Positions 28,421 to 37,470 of a DNA stretch of 64,000 nucleotides are shown one piece after another (within the stretch, counting starts at the first letter, position 1; the number at the start of each line of letters is the position of its first letter). A program made the position numbers and the translations under genes. Source of the stretch: Segetibacter sp. (GTDB lineage Bacteria > Bacteroidota > Bacteroidia > Chitinophagales > Chitinophagaceae). The stretch covers positions 1-64,000 of the forward strand of contig NZ_JAOQAH010000085.1 of assembly GCF_025963695.1 (NCBI RefSeq), written 5' to 3'. The notes below the pieces were generated by a model that worked only from the letters and a program-made list of their open reading frames with translations, was not told the DNA's origin and made no database searches.

Positions 28421-31168
28421 TTAATTTAGCATAGATAAAACATAATTCTTCGTTTCATTAAACAGATGCCCGTCTTTTGGTTCTTTTACGTTTAACATCT
28501 TTAATGACATTTTACTCTTCTTCATTTTAGGAATCATGTAGCAAGCTACAGACCTTGTCCACTCACTAAAGTTAGCTTTGCTGTCTTTTATAACTTCCTC
28601 AATTATAACGTGCGGATCGAGGCCCTGTGTTTTTATCAATAGCTCTTTCTTGTGCTGTACGTCATCTATCAACTCAACAAAATTATTTAGCGGCGTAAAG
28701 TATTTCTTAGGAACGATTAACTCCAGTATTTCAATTGCATTCGATATTTTAGAAGTATTTCCAATAGATAACAATTCAATCACCCTGTCAACTTTCTCTC
28801 TATCGTAAAGTAAGGAAAAGCTTTTAAGCAGCATTTGTACATCTTTTCTTATTTCCATTATAATGGCCTGCTGTAATAGGGTAAGATTTTTATTATGAAG
28901 TATCTCGTAGTAACAGGTCACTTTATATTTGTCCTGCTCAGTCTTTTTATTTGCCCAATCTTCGATCAGCTGCATTGTCTCACTTGAAACTTTAGATTTC
29001 TTTAGCCACAATGCTTCGATTATATCATCTGTTTCCCCTGTCTTTTGTTTTAATAGTTCAACCAAAAATTTGGTCGAGTGGTCACCCTTTATATTTCCTG
29101 AGGTTTTAATAAAAATAGTAAGCAACTCTCCCCTTGGTGGCCGGTTCTTCCAGTTTTCTTCCCAAAAAAAACCGTCGCCGTAGTTAACAATAGCACGTTT
29201 TAAAGATGGAATAGCGCTTTTTGCCAAAGCCACGTCAATTACTTTTGGTAATAATTTCATGTTCTTAACCTTTCCACTAGCTTCAATTGCTTTTTTGTAC
29301 ACTTTAGGTTCGGAGTCAGAGAGTAAGGTTTCAAGCACTGCGGTATAATTCTCGCACTCGCAATCGAGTACAACATCCAAAGTCAGCAGCTTGTCTGCCA
29401 TACTTCCTTTTGCCATCATTAAAAGCTGGTCTATTACCAGTTTCTCTGTTTCCTCTTCTTTGCGAAGAAGCAGCCCTTCCATAGCCGCTTTTTTGTGTTC
29501 GGCTTGTAAAGATTCCATGGCAGTTTTTCCATCAATCCCTATGTCTTTGTTAAGAAAGTAAAAAGCTTTGATAAGCCTGGGCTGCATGTTTTCATTATTA
29601 TCTTTCCGGAGTTGTTGGGTAATTATGGGCAAAGCAATAGTCATGTTGTTTGCAATAATCCTTGTAAGCACATATTCCTGTATTTCGCAAACAGGACTTT
29701 GAAGGTTTTTAAGCAAAAGTTTAAATAGGTCCTTATATCCAGACCTCTCCAGCAAATTCAACGAATGAATTACTTCTAAAGGTTTTTTACTTTCCGCTTT
29801 TGAGATAAGTAAATTTGTTACTACTGAGTCATTTAAAAAAAGTTCCGCACCGGTAAAATTTCCTCTTTTTAACGAGGTGATTAAGGTTTGCAGGTATTGT
29901 TTTTTAATGATAAAAATTACCCCAATCCATATAATTAATAATGCGATCAACAATTGTCCCACAGCCATAATAGGCAGTTCGCGGTTATTTTTAAAGTATA
30001 AAACGAGAAAAGTACCCACCCCTAGTAATGCAAAAGGCAGTGTATGACCTTTTGCAATCAGGTGGCCGCGCAGCCGGTCGTGTGGCTTCAACGGCTGAAA
30101 CAAGATAAAGAATACAGGCTCCTGTAAAGCGGAACGAAGTACTTCTGTCAGCAACACCATGAACCCAAAGATATATAGGTGTGAGATGAACCTGTCACCG
30201 GAAAGAATGATAAAGAAATCAATCACGAGAAGTAGTATCGGGGTTACCAATAAAGCATTGGTAAGGCCCATTCTCGAAATCATCCGGCTACTAAAAACTA
30301 GCTTTATTACAATTGCAAGAAATCTTCCAGTTGCGAAAAATACTCCGATAAACGTAGCTATTTGCTCTCCTTTAGGGTATTTTACTTTAATGTCAGAAAG
30401 AAACGTAAAGTCAATAAATGAAAAAACGATGTAAGAAACAAGGGATAAAAGTGCAATGGAAAAGACTAAATGGTTATCGAAGAATTTTGTTATAAAACCA
30501 GAAGTGTGAATAGAGTGTGCTGGTTTATTGTCATGAGCATGTGCTGAAGCATTAGGATCTTGCTCAACTAATAAACCTTTTGAGGTAAATCGTTTTAAAA
30601 GAAACCCCGCAATTAAAAAGGAGATTATGGATATCCATAGTAAGTTATTAACGCCTATAACCGGAACCATGGCAGTAACAGAAAAGTAACCCAGCATCTT
30701 TGCCGGGATGTCTCCGGCACCAACAATTGAGAACAGTCTTTTGCTTTCTCTTACATTAAAAATGATAGAGGCCATGCCCCAAAAAGCATATCCGACCAGC
30801 ATATAGATTAGCATGTACCAGCTTGCCACTATCAGGGGCAGTTGTTTAAACGGATATACATTAAGTAACAGCCAGAACAATAAAATGGAAGCGGCAGAAA
30901 AAAAGATAACTACCTGTAATAATTTAGGCGACGTTAATCGCTCGTCAAGGAAGCTATACAACCTGTTGAAACCAAACAGAAGACATGCTGAAATAATATA
31001 CGAAACAGGTAGAATTTGAATTTCATAATTGGAAATAAACATCGTTAGAGAGGAGGTAAATAAGAAAGCCGTGGCTATTCCTAAAAAAAACTGGATAGTA
31101 AAAAGTTCTCTTACTAAGGTAGATTCAGAAGGTTTTATATTTAAAAGCCGTAAAATTTTGTGGTACAT
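28421..31168 (-). CDS. Npt1/Npt2-type (ADP/ATP carrier-like) MFS protein with C-terminal HEAT-like repeats
   Basis: 915 residues. Residues about 15-430 hold around twelve membrane helices in the arrangement of bacterial nucleotide transporters (ATP:ADP antiporter-like MFS), including an ALLGVGTFLVLYF-type segment. Residues about 440-915 are soluble and all-helical with HEAT-like repeats (EIQEYVLTRIIANNMTIALP, EPKVYKKAIEASGKVKNMKL, SIPSLKRAIVNYGDGFF). Free-living Bacteroidota are not known to take up ATP, so transport is uncertain and a sensor or scaffold role is possible. Followed after 7 bp by the cNMP-binding protein gene, almost certainly co-expressed. Confidence 0.82.
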   Translation of the reverse strand: MYHKILRLLNIKPSESTLVRELFTIQFFLGIATAFLFTSSLTMFISNYEIQILPVSYIISACLLFGFNRLYSFLDERLTSPKLLQVVIFFSAASILLFWLLLNVYPFKQLPLIVASWYMLIYMLVGYAFWGMASIIFNVRESKRLFSIVGAGDIPAKMLGYFSVTAMVPVIGVNNLLWISIISFLIAGFLLKRFTSKGLLVEQDPNASAHAHDNKPAHSIHTSGFITKFFDNHLVFSIALLSLVSYIVFSFIDFTFLSDIKVKYPKGEQIATFIGVFFATGRFLAIVIKLVFSSRMISRMGLTNALLVTPILLLVIDFFIILSGDRFISHLYIFGFMVLLTEVLRSALQEPVFFILFQPLKPHDRLRGHLIAKGHTLPFALLGVGTFLVLYFKNNRELPIMAVGQLLIALLIIWIGVIFIIKKQYLQTLITSLKRGNFTGAELFLNDSVVTNLLISKAESKKPLEVIHSLNLLERSGYKDLFKLLLKNLQSPVCEIQEYVLTRIIANNMTIALPIITQQLRKDNNENMQPRLIKAFYFLNKDIGIDGKTAMESLQAEHKKAAMEGLLLRKEEETEKLVIDQLLMMAKGSMADKLLTLDVVLDCECENYTAVLETLLSDSEPKVYKKAIEASGKVKNMKLLPKVIDVALAKSAIPSLKRAIVNYGDGFFWEENWKNRPPRGELLTIFIKTSGNIKGDHSTKFLVELLKQKTGETDDIIEALWLKKSKVSSETMQLIEDWANKKTEQDKYKVTCYYEILHNKNLTLLQQAIIMEIRKDVQMLLKSFSLLYDREKVDRVIELLSIGNTSKISNAIEILELIVPKKYFTPLNNFVELIDDVQHKKELLIKTQGLDPHVIIEEVIKDSKANFSEWTRSVACYMIPKMKKSKMSLKMLNVKEPKDGHLFNETKNYVLSMLN

Positions 31169-31298
31169 CTCTAGTATTTTGTAAATAAGGGCAGAGAGAG
31201 GTTTCAGAGCTAAATTTAATAAAAATTAACATAGGTATTCAGGTATAGTAAGGTTACTTGTTTTTATTGCACCAGCTGCAAATTATTGTGCGGCTTTT

Positions 31299-31318
31299 GT
31301 TGTGTCACTCACTTTTAC
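31299..31318 (-). repeat. Dispersed intergenic repeat, type A, copy 6
   Basis: Minus-strand reading GTAAAAGTGAGTGACACAAC, one mismatch from the main type A form. AGCA follows after 13 nt (31332-31335). Forms an inverted pair with the copy at 31660. Confidence 0.88.
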
Positions 31319-31576
31319 ATCAGCTTTTCATAGCATCCGGCCTAGGGTTACATGCAGCAAAAAGGGTTAGAGCCATAAGAGGAGCTTTTCAGGCTGTTGT
31401 TAAATCAAAAGATATTAAGAGTGGCTTACGGCAACAACCGGTTGCAAGAGCTGTTTACGGAGCTTTTTTTTAATCATTTTAAAGTTTCCGTTGCTAAAAA
31501 GGGTTGTGCCAAATATATTCCTGTTTAAGAGCGGAGGCAATAAGAACCGGACAGGAAAAGCGGTAGCTGTTATGTT

Positions 31577-31622
31577 AAAAGCGTAAGCTATTTCCAGCTT
31601 TTTGGATATAGCTTACGCTTTT
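31577..31622 (-). terminator. Perfect 15-bp hairpin, probable terminator of the PAP2 transcript
   Basis: AAAAGCGTAAGCTAT (31577-31591) pairs exactly with 31608-31622 across a 16-nt loop. Read on the minus strand the stem ends in UUUU. It lies 133 bp after the PAP2 stop codon and inside the inverted repeat pair. Confidence 0.65.
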
Positions 31623-31659
31623 AAAAAATAATGTGGAAATACTTGAATAAAGAGTTGCC

Positions 31660-31679
31660 GTACAAGTGAGTGACACAAC
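31660..31679 (+). repeat. Dispersed intergenic repeat, type A, copy 7
   Basis: Plus-strand GTACAAGTGAGTGACACAAC, the main type A form without mismatch. Followed by AA, as in about half of all copies. Partner of the copy at 31299. Confidence 0.92.
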
Positions 31680-31754
31680 AATGGCGAGAAGCGTTATACA
31701 GCATAGACACCCATTATTTCTACACGGGTACCAGACAGCAGAACCCTCTCATCG

Positions 31755-32582
31755 CTATTTAAACTTATAGGTTACTGCTAACCCTTTGTTTCCTATTCCT
31801 ACAGCTGGCGAAATAGTTACATTTCTCATTCCCTTTATTTTATGTAGTTGCGGAACTAATATTCCTGCGCCTGCACCTATTGCATACCCCAGTAAATTGT
31901 CGCTTAAAAAGTGCATCCCGGCTTTATACCTTAAATAGCCCACTACTGCAGGTACAGCGGCAGCAAAAGCCCAAACGTAGGGTTTCGCCTTTGAGGTGGG
32001 ATTAAAATCAGCATAAGCCTTAGCCATAAAAAAAGTAGCAGCAGCGGTGGCTGCGGTATGTCCGGCAAAAAAAGCACGTTGAGAGTTTTTGTCGCGTCTT
32101 AAGTCCGACGACAAACTTGTATTATATACATAGGGTCTGCTGCGATAGATATTACCGGTAGCCATGGTAAAAAGGGTTCCGGTAATTGCCATGGTTTCGG
32201 TGTACAGAACCATTACCTGACCGAACTTTTGCCTTTCATTCTTATTGATTAATCCCATTAAAACGGGCATAACAAAAGAAGCCTGAAAAGGAATATAACT
32301 GTCATCATCGGCCCTGGTAGAATAATAACCTGCATTGCCACGGTCGAAAAAAGGAATTTTGTCACGGGTCTTACTTACCAGCTGAGCTGGGGTAAGATCA
32401 TTTTTATTATTGATTAGCACAGTTCCGAGATAAGTTAAACCTACACCTCCAACTATAATTGCCCCATCTTTTATAAGACTTGTATGATAAGGGGAGTTAG
32501 ACTCACTACCAGTGGTTTCTTGTGCAAAAGTGGAATTGAAAGTGACAAGGATGCATAGCCAGAGCGTGATGACTTTCTTCAT
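31755..32582 (-). CDS. PAP2-family phosphatase, exported
   Basis: 275 residues from the ATG at 32582, which places the signal peptide (ending STFAQ) at the N-terminus; the frame itself runs further upstream. PAP2 motifs: C1 reads ATGNIYRSRPYV, where the usual Lys seven residues before the Arg-Pro is replaced by Thr; C2 is FFAGHTAATAA; C3 is RYKAGMHFLSDNLLG with the catalytic His and Asp. The family removes phosphate from lipids such as undecaprenyl diphosphate or phosphatidate. The Thr substitution may alter substrate binding. It is followed by a likely terminator 133 bp on. Confidence 0.88.
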   Translation of the reverse strand: MKKVITLWLCILVTFNSTFAQETTGSESNSPYHTSLIKDGAIIVGGVGLTYLGTVLINNKNDLTPAQLVSKTRDKIPFFDRGNAGYYSTRADDDSYIPFQASFVMPVLMGLINKNERQKFGQVMVLYTETMAITGTLFTMATGNIYRSRPYVYNTSLSSDLRRDKNSQRAFFAGHTAATAAATFFMAKAYADFNPTSKAKPYVWAFAAAVPAVVGYLRYKAGMHFLSDNLLGYAIGAGAGILVPQLHKIKGMRNVTISPAVGIGNKGLAVTYKFK

Positions 32583-32768
32583 AAGTAGAATTTTTAATTG
32601 CGCCTTTAGTGGTGCATTTTTCACCTCTTGCAAAAACAATGCTCGCTGTTTTGCTGCGCCTGATTGTTGAGCCTATAGTGTAATTTGATAGAGTAATTAT
32701 TTATAGAAACGATAATGCCGGAACTATTAGTGCCGGCATTATTAAAAACTATGTTTATAAAAATGGCT

Positions 32769-33779
32769 TTAATTAATGTTCATAGGATCAGTTTTCTTTA
32801 CTTTTTTCCTAAACCTGATAGCTGCGTTTGTATTTAATGTGCTGGTAAGGTTTAATTCAAATCTTTGTTCGCCTGCGTATATAATTGCCAGGGCGGTGTT
32901 AGGGGCTATTTTGCCAAGGTTTTCTGCAAACATGGAAATTTCATTTACCCCATCGTTGAGCAGTAAAGTAAAATTGAGCGGTTTGTCGCTGAGCATTTGC
33001 TGAGTGGCAACGAGACGCCTGTTATAAAACAACGAAATCGAGTCATTATCCACTTCTCCGTTGTCGTACAACGAAACCTTTAAACTGTCAGCGTCTACAT
33101 CTATAATCGGAGACTCCTCAAAAGCACGAAGTTTTAGGGCTTGTGAGATTTGTTGTTCAGGCGAAATTGGTTTATTTAAAACGGGGGAATTTGCAACTCC
33201 GATAGCTTTCTTCGTGGTGTCTGCATTACTAACTATAGCTGGTCGTTGCAGGCTGTCGCTTCGCCGGGTCGATGTTACGTTCGTTGTTGCAGTGGTATCT
33301 TCATCATCAATAGGGTCTGGAGTAGGTTTGTCAATGGTAGGGACAAACTTGGTAAACGTTACGTCTATGGCAGGGCACATAACCCGGTAGTCATAGATCG
33401 GGTTAAATTGGCCAACCAATACTTTTTGTCCCTTGATTGTCTTTAAAGTAAACGAACCTTCCATAGGGCAATCGGCCCCGTTGGCATTCTTTGCAAGAAA
33501 GTTTAGCAATGGCTGCGGATATAATTCCAAAACACGGTACCTGGGATCGAATTTCCCGCTTACTTTAACCTTAATCTCTGCGCTTCTGTAGAAGTAATTT
33601 AACTGCCCTGTTACTTTATTTCCTTTTTGCTTCAGTACCATTTCAGAAAGGTAGCTGTTGTGGTCTCCAGCCTTTTTTACTTTTCCAACCCCGTACCACT
33701 CGCCCGTAACATTTTGAGCAAATGTTGACGAAGTACAAAATATAGCTACCAGGAATAGAATTAAAAATGTAGTCTTCAA
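32769..33779 (-). CDS. Exported hypothetical protein, two-part
   Basis: 336 residues with a signal peptide (residues 1-21, ending TFAQ). The first half (22-135) resembles a small beta-barrel, as in NVTGEWYGVGKVKKAG, MVLKQKGNKVTGQLNYFYRS and GSFTLKTIKGQKVLVGQF. A low-complexity Thr/Pro/Asp linker (about 138-205) follows. The second half (215-320) reads RAFEESPIIDVDADSLKVSL, YDNGEVDNDSISLFYNRRLV and LLLNDGVNEISMFAENLGKI, which looks like an Ig-like or C-terminal domain found in other secreted Bacteroidota proteins. I do not recognise a function. It stands alone between the PAP2 and smpB genes. Confidence 0.75.
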   Translation of the reverse strand: MKTTFLILFLVAIFCTSSTFAQNVTGEWYGVGKVKKAGDHNSYLSEMVLKQKGNKVTGQLNYFYRSAEIKVKVSGKFDPRYRVLELYPQPLLNFLAKNANGADCPMEGSFTLKTIKGQKVLVGQFNPIYDYRVMCPAIDVTFTKFVPTIDKPTPDPIDDEDTTATTNVTSTRRSDSLQRPAIVSNADTTKKAIGVANSPVLNKPISPEQQISQALKLRAFEESPIIDVDADSLKVSLYDNGEVDNDSISLFYNRRLVATQQMLSDKPLNFTLLLNDGVNEISMFAENLGKIAPNTALAIIYAGEQRFELNLTSTLNTNAAIRFRKKVKKTDPMNIN

Positions 33780-33886
33780 AAGCTAGAGTTTAATAGTTGA
33801 AATGGGTTTATCAAAAAAAACACCATTAGTTACAATTCAACCATTTAGAGGGGTAATTAACAAAGTTTTAGTAGGGTAGGCAGGCG

Positions 33887-34330
33887 TTATTTTAAAAATC
33901 TTTTAATGTCTCTCTCTGTATCTTTTTTCTTTAATGTTTCCCTTTTGTCATACAGTTTTTTACCACGACCTATTCCAATCTCTACTTTTGCCAGGTGTTT
34001 GTCGTTGAAGAAAACTCTTAGCGGAACAATTGTGTAACCCTTGTCCTTCATCCGGTTCTCTATTTTCTTTAGTTCTCTCTTTGTAAGTAATAGCTTGCGG
34101 TCGTGCACCGCAATGTGATTGTTAGTTGTGCCAAGGGAATATTCTGCAATGTAAAGCCCGCGTACCCACAGTTCGTTTTTGTGTAAGAGGCAGAAACTGT
34201 CGTTGAAGCTTACTTTTCCTTCCCTTATGCTTTTAACTTCGGTACCTAACAGCACGATGCCCGCAGTCCATTTGTCTTCAATAAAATATTCGTGATAAGC
34301 CGACCTGTTGTTCATTTCTTTTGTAGCCAT
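33887..34330 (-). CDS. smpB: SsrA-binding protein SmpB
   Basis: 147 residues from the ATG at 34330; an in-frame extension to 34351 is not conserved-looking. It binds tmRNA and carries it to stalled ribosomes in trans-translation. The OB-barrel motifs are clear: AYHEYFIEDKWTAGIVLLGTEVKS, REGKVSFNDSFCLLH and DRKLLLTKRELKKIENRMKD. They are followed by VPLRVFFNDKHLAKVEIGIGRGKKLYDKR and a basic C-terminal tail (ETLKKKDTERDIKR) that folds in the ribosome decoding centre. Normal length. The tmRNA gene itself was not seen in the window. Confidence 0.97.
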   Translation of the reverse strand: MATKEMNNRSAYHEYFIEDKWTAGIVLLGTEVKSIREGKVSFNDSFCLLHKNELWVRGLYIAEYSLGTTNNHIAVHDRKLLLTKRELKKIENRMKDKGYTIVPLRVFFNDKHLAKVEIGIGRGKKLYDKRETLKKKDTERDIKRFLK

Positions 34331-34438
34331 AGTCTTTTCCTTAACCAGCAAAAGTAAGATGCTGCAGTCCTAAATCGGGAGCAAAGTAACAGATAACTTC
34401 AGCATTTATAAAAAACACATCATCTCTTGCCGAAAGCG

Positions 34439-35350
34439 CTAACCCTGAAACAGTACAATTAGTTTAGCAATCTTTTGCTTAAGCTCTTTTCTGTCAACAA
34501 TAAAGTCAAGAAATCCATGTTCGAGTAAAAACTCGCTACGTTGAAAGCCGGGTGGCAGGTCTTTTTTTATTGTTTCCTTAATAACGCGTGGTCCGGCAAA
34601 GCCTATTAATGCGCCTGGCTCGGCAATGTTCAAATCGCCCAACATACCAAAGCTGGCAGAAATACCTCCGAACGTAGGATCGGTAAGCATACTGATAAAT
34701 GGAATTCCGGCATCAGTAAGGTGAGATAGTTTTCCACTGGTTTTAGCTAATTGCATCAGGCTAAAAGCGCTCTCCATCATACGGGCTCCACCACTTTTGC
34801 TAATCACCATATACGGATACTTATGCTCAATGCAAAAGTCAACAGCGCGGCTAAATTTTTCACCCATCACACTACCAAGACTGCCACCGATAAATTCGAA
34901 ATCCATACAGGCAATTACGATAGTTCTGCCACCAACGTCGCCAACGGCAACTCTCATACTATCGGTAAGATCTGTTTTCTCCCAAATATCCTCTAATCTT
35001 TTGCCGTAAGGCTTCAGGTCGGTAAAGCCTAAAAAGTCTTTGCTTCTAATGTTATCAAACAGCTCTTCGTAATCAGCATTATCAAAAATAATATCGTAAT
35101 ATTCTAAACTTCCAATGCGGTGGTGGTGGTTACACTTATGGCATACGTACAAATTTTCGCGTAAGTCGGCAGAGGTGCTTATGTAGTTACATTCAGGGCA
35201 TTTGGTCCATAACCCTTCCGGAGTTTCTTTTTTTTCTGAAGTGGAGGTAAGAATTCCTTTTTTGATTCTTCTAAACCAACGCTGCTTTGCTTCTTCCTGC
35301 TTCTCCTTGTCGCCGGTCAAATTTGATTCAAAATCCTCTTCTTGTTTCAT
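34439..35350 (-). CDS. accD: Acetyl-CoA carboxylase carboxyltransferase subunit beta
   Basis: 303 residues, cytosolic. It transfers the carboxyl group from biotin to acetyl-CoA, the first committed step of fatty-acid synthesis, together with AccA. The N-terminal zinc ribbon has Cys at 51, 54, 70 and 73 (CPECNY and CHKCNH). The crotonase-fold part contains MDFEFIGGSLGSVMGEKFSR, SKSGGARMMES and DPTFGGISASFGMLGDL. accA is not in the window. A small perfect palindrome (35415-35433) lies 65 bp upstream. Confidence 0.97.
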   Translation of the reverse strand: MKQEEDFESNLTGDKEKQEEAKQRWFRRIKKGILTSTSEKKETPEGLWTKCPECNYISTSADLRENLYVCHKCNHHHRIGSLEYYDIIFDNADYEELFDNIRSKDFLGFTDLKPYGKRLEDIWEKTDLTDSMRVAVGDVGGRTIVIACMDFEFIGGSLGSVMGEKFSRAVDFCIEHKYPYMVISKSGGARMMESAFSLMQLAKTSGKLSHLTDAGIPFISMLTDPTFGGISASFGMLGDLNIAEPGALIGFAGPRVIKETIKKDLPPGFQRSEFLLEHGFLDFIVDRKELKQKIAKLIVLFQG

Positions 35351-35414
35351 ACTATTCTATTGGGGTAATAAGGGTAGTGCAATTTATATGTAAATTTTGA
35401 ACAGCGGCCTTCCT

Positions 35415-35433
35415 CTGTAAATTTCATTTACAG
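35415..35433. promoter_or_regulatory. Palindrome upstream of accD
   Basis: CTGTAAAT (35415-35422) and ATTTACAG (35426-35433) are perfectly complementary around a 3-bp spacer, 65 bp before the accD start. An operator for a lipid-synthesis regulator is possible but not shown. No matching copy was seen elsewhere. Confidence 0.3.
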
Positions 35434-35463
35434 TTCACTATTTTGTGCTCCTGCTTAAAAAAT

Positions 35464-35483
35464 GTACAAGGGTGCGACGCAAC
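35464..35483 (+). repeat. Dispersed intergenic repeat, type B, copy 8
   Basis: Plus-strand GTACAAGGGTGCGACGCAAC, identical to the copy at 48480. Forms an inverted pair with the copy at 35715. Confidence 0.92.
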
Positions 35484-35714
35484 GTTGTTGCGCCTACAAC
35501 ATATGTTGGTAACAAAAAATCTATTTTACCTGTTTTGTTTGTTTTAGTAAAAGATGCAGTCATAGATAATTTTTTGTAATGGTACTTCTTTAGCTCCCTG
35601 TTTAATTTTTTGTAATTGTACTGTTTTGTAAGAAAAAAACTTTATTCGCCTTCTTGCAAATACTGGTAGAGTAGATTTTTTTTGTTTCCGGCCGTCAACG
35701 TTCGCTGCGCATTT

Positions 35715-35734
35715 GTTGCGTCGCACTCTTGTAC
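35715..35734 (-). repeat. Dispersed intergenic repeat, type B, copy 9
   Basis: Minus-strand GTACAAGAGTGCGACGCAAC, identical to the copy at 40817. The opposite arm is the copy at 35464. Confidence 0.92.
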
Positions 35735-35826
35735 AGTAGTAGAAGGAGCGACAAAGGTAGATATAGTAAGTCTAAGAAAAAAAATGGCAACACAGCACAG
35801 CTGCCCCAATATTTGGTACAGAGGGG

Positions 35827-36939
35827 CTATTCGCCTGTTTTAATTTTGCTTTTAGCTTCCTGTATCTGGCGCAGGTTTCTTAACAGGGTTTGCTTTAGAT
35901 TAAGTTTTACAATATCGCCCATTGAATGGCATTTGAGAAATTTAGGATTACTGAAGTATTCTTTAAGCTGCTGCTTCAGCTCGTCAATTTTGTTTGTAGA
36001 AGAAATATTATCGCTGCACATAATATTAAATAAGTCCATCAAACGGTAACGAGAGTCTGCGACTCTAAAAGCCATCAGCGTTTTTTCTTCGGTCTTGTAT
36101 TGGTTAATCGACTCTTTGTCAAGGTTCTGCAGTACCAACTCCACATAAGCCAGGTTCTCCTTGAAAAATTGTGGCAGGTATAAATTTTTCCTGCCTTCGT
36201 ACGACTGCTGGTCAAAGTCAATTGCACGGATGCGGTACTGAAAATCTTCTATATCAGGAGTAATGTCTACCACAAAATTATAGCTGCGCATGTCGCCCAG
36301 CAACCGTAAGAAACATCTTTCATTAAACTTAACGAACTCCTTAGCAAAACGTGTTTTGTTTGTAATCGGGTTTTCGAGGTATTGCTGCACAAAAATATCG
36401 CCGGGGATCCCCGGTATATGTTCTTCGACCAGCGTAGCGAAGTAGGTAAAGTACGAAATTCGGTTAGGCGACAACATGTGTTCCAACTCCAACCCGTAAA
36501 TGCGCGAGGCATCTGCAGTTTTTACATAAAAATGATCGTAGTTTCCATTATGCTTGTTGACAATTTTTATTCTGAAAGGGTTGGAGTTGCCAAAGGCACA
36601 GTATTCTATTCGTGCCACATCCCAGTGGGGGGCAAAGTTAAGATTGCCTTCCGTTTTTAAAATTGCGTAAATTTTAATTAGCCCGTCCCTGATAAATTCC
36701 CACTCCCGCATATCATACCTTGCTTCTTCCCAATAGGTATCTTTCCCGTTTTTGTCTTTTATAGGCAATGAGAAAGTTATTCTGGCAAGGTCCTGGTACA
36801 ATACAGGTAAAACTACTTCGCGGCCGTGTTTTCTTAAGTAACTTCTTAGATCTGCATTAATCGGGTAATACGGCTTTTTTCTTGACGGAGCATCGTTGGT
36901 ATTTATCTTTCCTGCGTTTGGGATGTGTACAAACTTCAT
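35827..36939 (-). CDS. Conserved hypothetical protein with kinase-fold-like motifs
   Basis: 370 residues, no signal peptide. I do not recognise a named family. Residues about 230-268 read ERCFLRLLGDMRSYNFVVDI and then YRIRAIDFDQQSYEG. This resembles the catalytic loop (G-D-x-x-x-x-N) and metal-binding (I-D-F-D) motifs of aminoglycoside-phosphotransferase/HipA-like kinases. The N-terminal part (IRIK-V-N-K-H-N and a conserved Glu in GLELEHML) could be the nucleotide-binding lobe. It sits alone between accD and the purine island, with a 531-bp empty stretch upstream. A phosphotransferase or pseudokinase is an inference only. Confidence 0.7.
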   Translation of the reverse strand: MKFVHIPNAGKINTNDAPSRKKPYYPINADLRSYLRKHGREVVLPVLYQDLARITFSLPIKDKNGKDTYWEEARYDMREWEFIRDGLIKIYAILKTEGNLNFAPHWDVARIEYCAFGNSNPFRIKIVNKHNGNYDHFYVKTADASRIYGLELEHMLSPNRISYFTYFATLVEEHIPGIPGDIFVQQYLENPITNKTRFAKEFVKFNERCFLRLLGDMRSYNFVVDITPDIEDFQYRIRAIDFDQQSYEGRKNLYLPQFFKENLAYVELVLQNLDKESINQYKTEEKTLMAFRVADSRYRLMDLFNIMCSDNISSTNKIDELKQQLKEYFSNPKFLKCHSMGDIVKLNLKQTLLRNLRQIQEAKSKIKTGE

Positions 36940-37470
36940 GTTCTCGGTTCTCTTATTCAGCTAAAATAGACGTTTTTAACCGGTATTAGCGTTATTAGGG
37001 GTGCGTTCGTTGCATAGGCTGCCGGGCAACGCAAGCGCAAATGCTGTGCTCCGTGGCTACAGGCAGCCAACCAGTCTTCATTAGTGCTACAACTTCGTAT
37101 GCACCCATCATCAGATACTTTTAAACCTTACAAAAAGAACACATGATGAAAGAACATCTGACTGGCATATGTGCCCTTCAATATTCTGAATATAATTTTT
37201 TAAAAAAGGTTGATTACGGGCAAAAGATGTCCTATTTGAGCAACCATGTGTCTTTTGGCGGTTTTAGTTGGGGAAGAGTTAAAATAAATTTACTACATGA
37301 AAAAAACAACATACCTCTACTATTCGCCCGCTCCGTCCGCCCATGGCAGGAGACAATCGGCCATCCCACACTGGGCTATAGATTTTTTGAAAGTTGTCCT
37401 TTTGTTTTTGTTAGGCTTTATTGTTTCATTATAAAATAATGTCTCAATCGCTCCGAAGTACAACCACCCT
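36940..37470. other. Intergenic stretch, no gene recognised
   Basis: 531 bp. A 98-codon plus-strand frame (37143-37439) has an unusual composition and no recognisable motif, so it is left uncalled. A loose resemblance to the type B repeat near 37000-37015 is too weak to count. No strong hairpin was found. Confidence 0.5.

Larger units (their letters stand above)
31169..31754. other. Intergenic stretch framed by an inverted pair of repeats
   Basis: 586 bp between two minus-strand genes. Type A repeats at 31299-31318 (-) and 31660-31679 (+) point away from each other and enclose 341 bp, which holds a strong hairpin (31577-31622). A 71-codon plus-strand frame (31258-31473) runs through one repeat and is not protein-like. 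Confidence 0.6.
35351..35826. other. Intergenic stretch framed by inverted type B repeats
   Basis: 476 bp upstream of accD. It holds two type B repeats facing each other (35464-35483 + and 35715-35734 -) and a palindrome CTGTAAAT-TTC-ATTTACAG at 35415-35433 that could be an operator. No gene was recognised. Confidence 0.55.

Noticed and set aside
31258-31473. 71-codon plus-strand open frame
   Set aside because: It spans a type A repeat and has no start context or similarity I can recognise.
36990-37020. Possible type B repeat (GGGGTGCGTTCGTTGC)
   Set aside because: Only the GGGTGCG part matches; the rest differs.
37143-37439. 98-codon plus-strand open frame upstream of the kinase-like gene
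   Set aside because: Composition is not protein-like, there are no domains, and it sits in a 531-bp gap without promoter signs.
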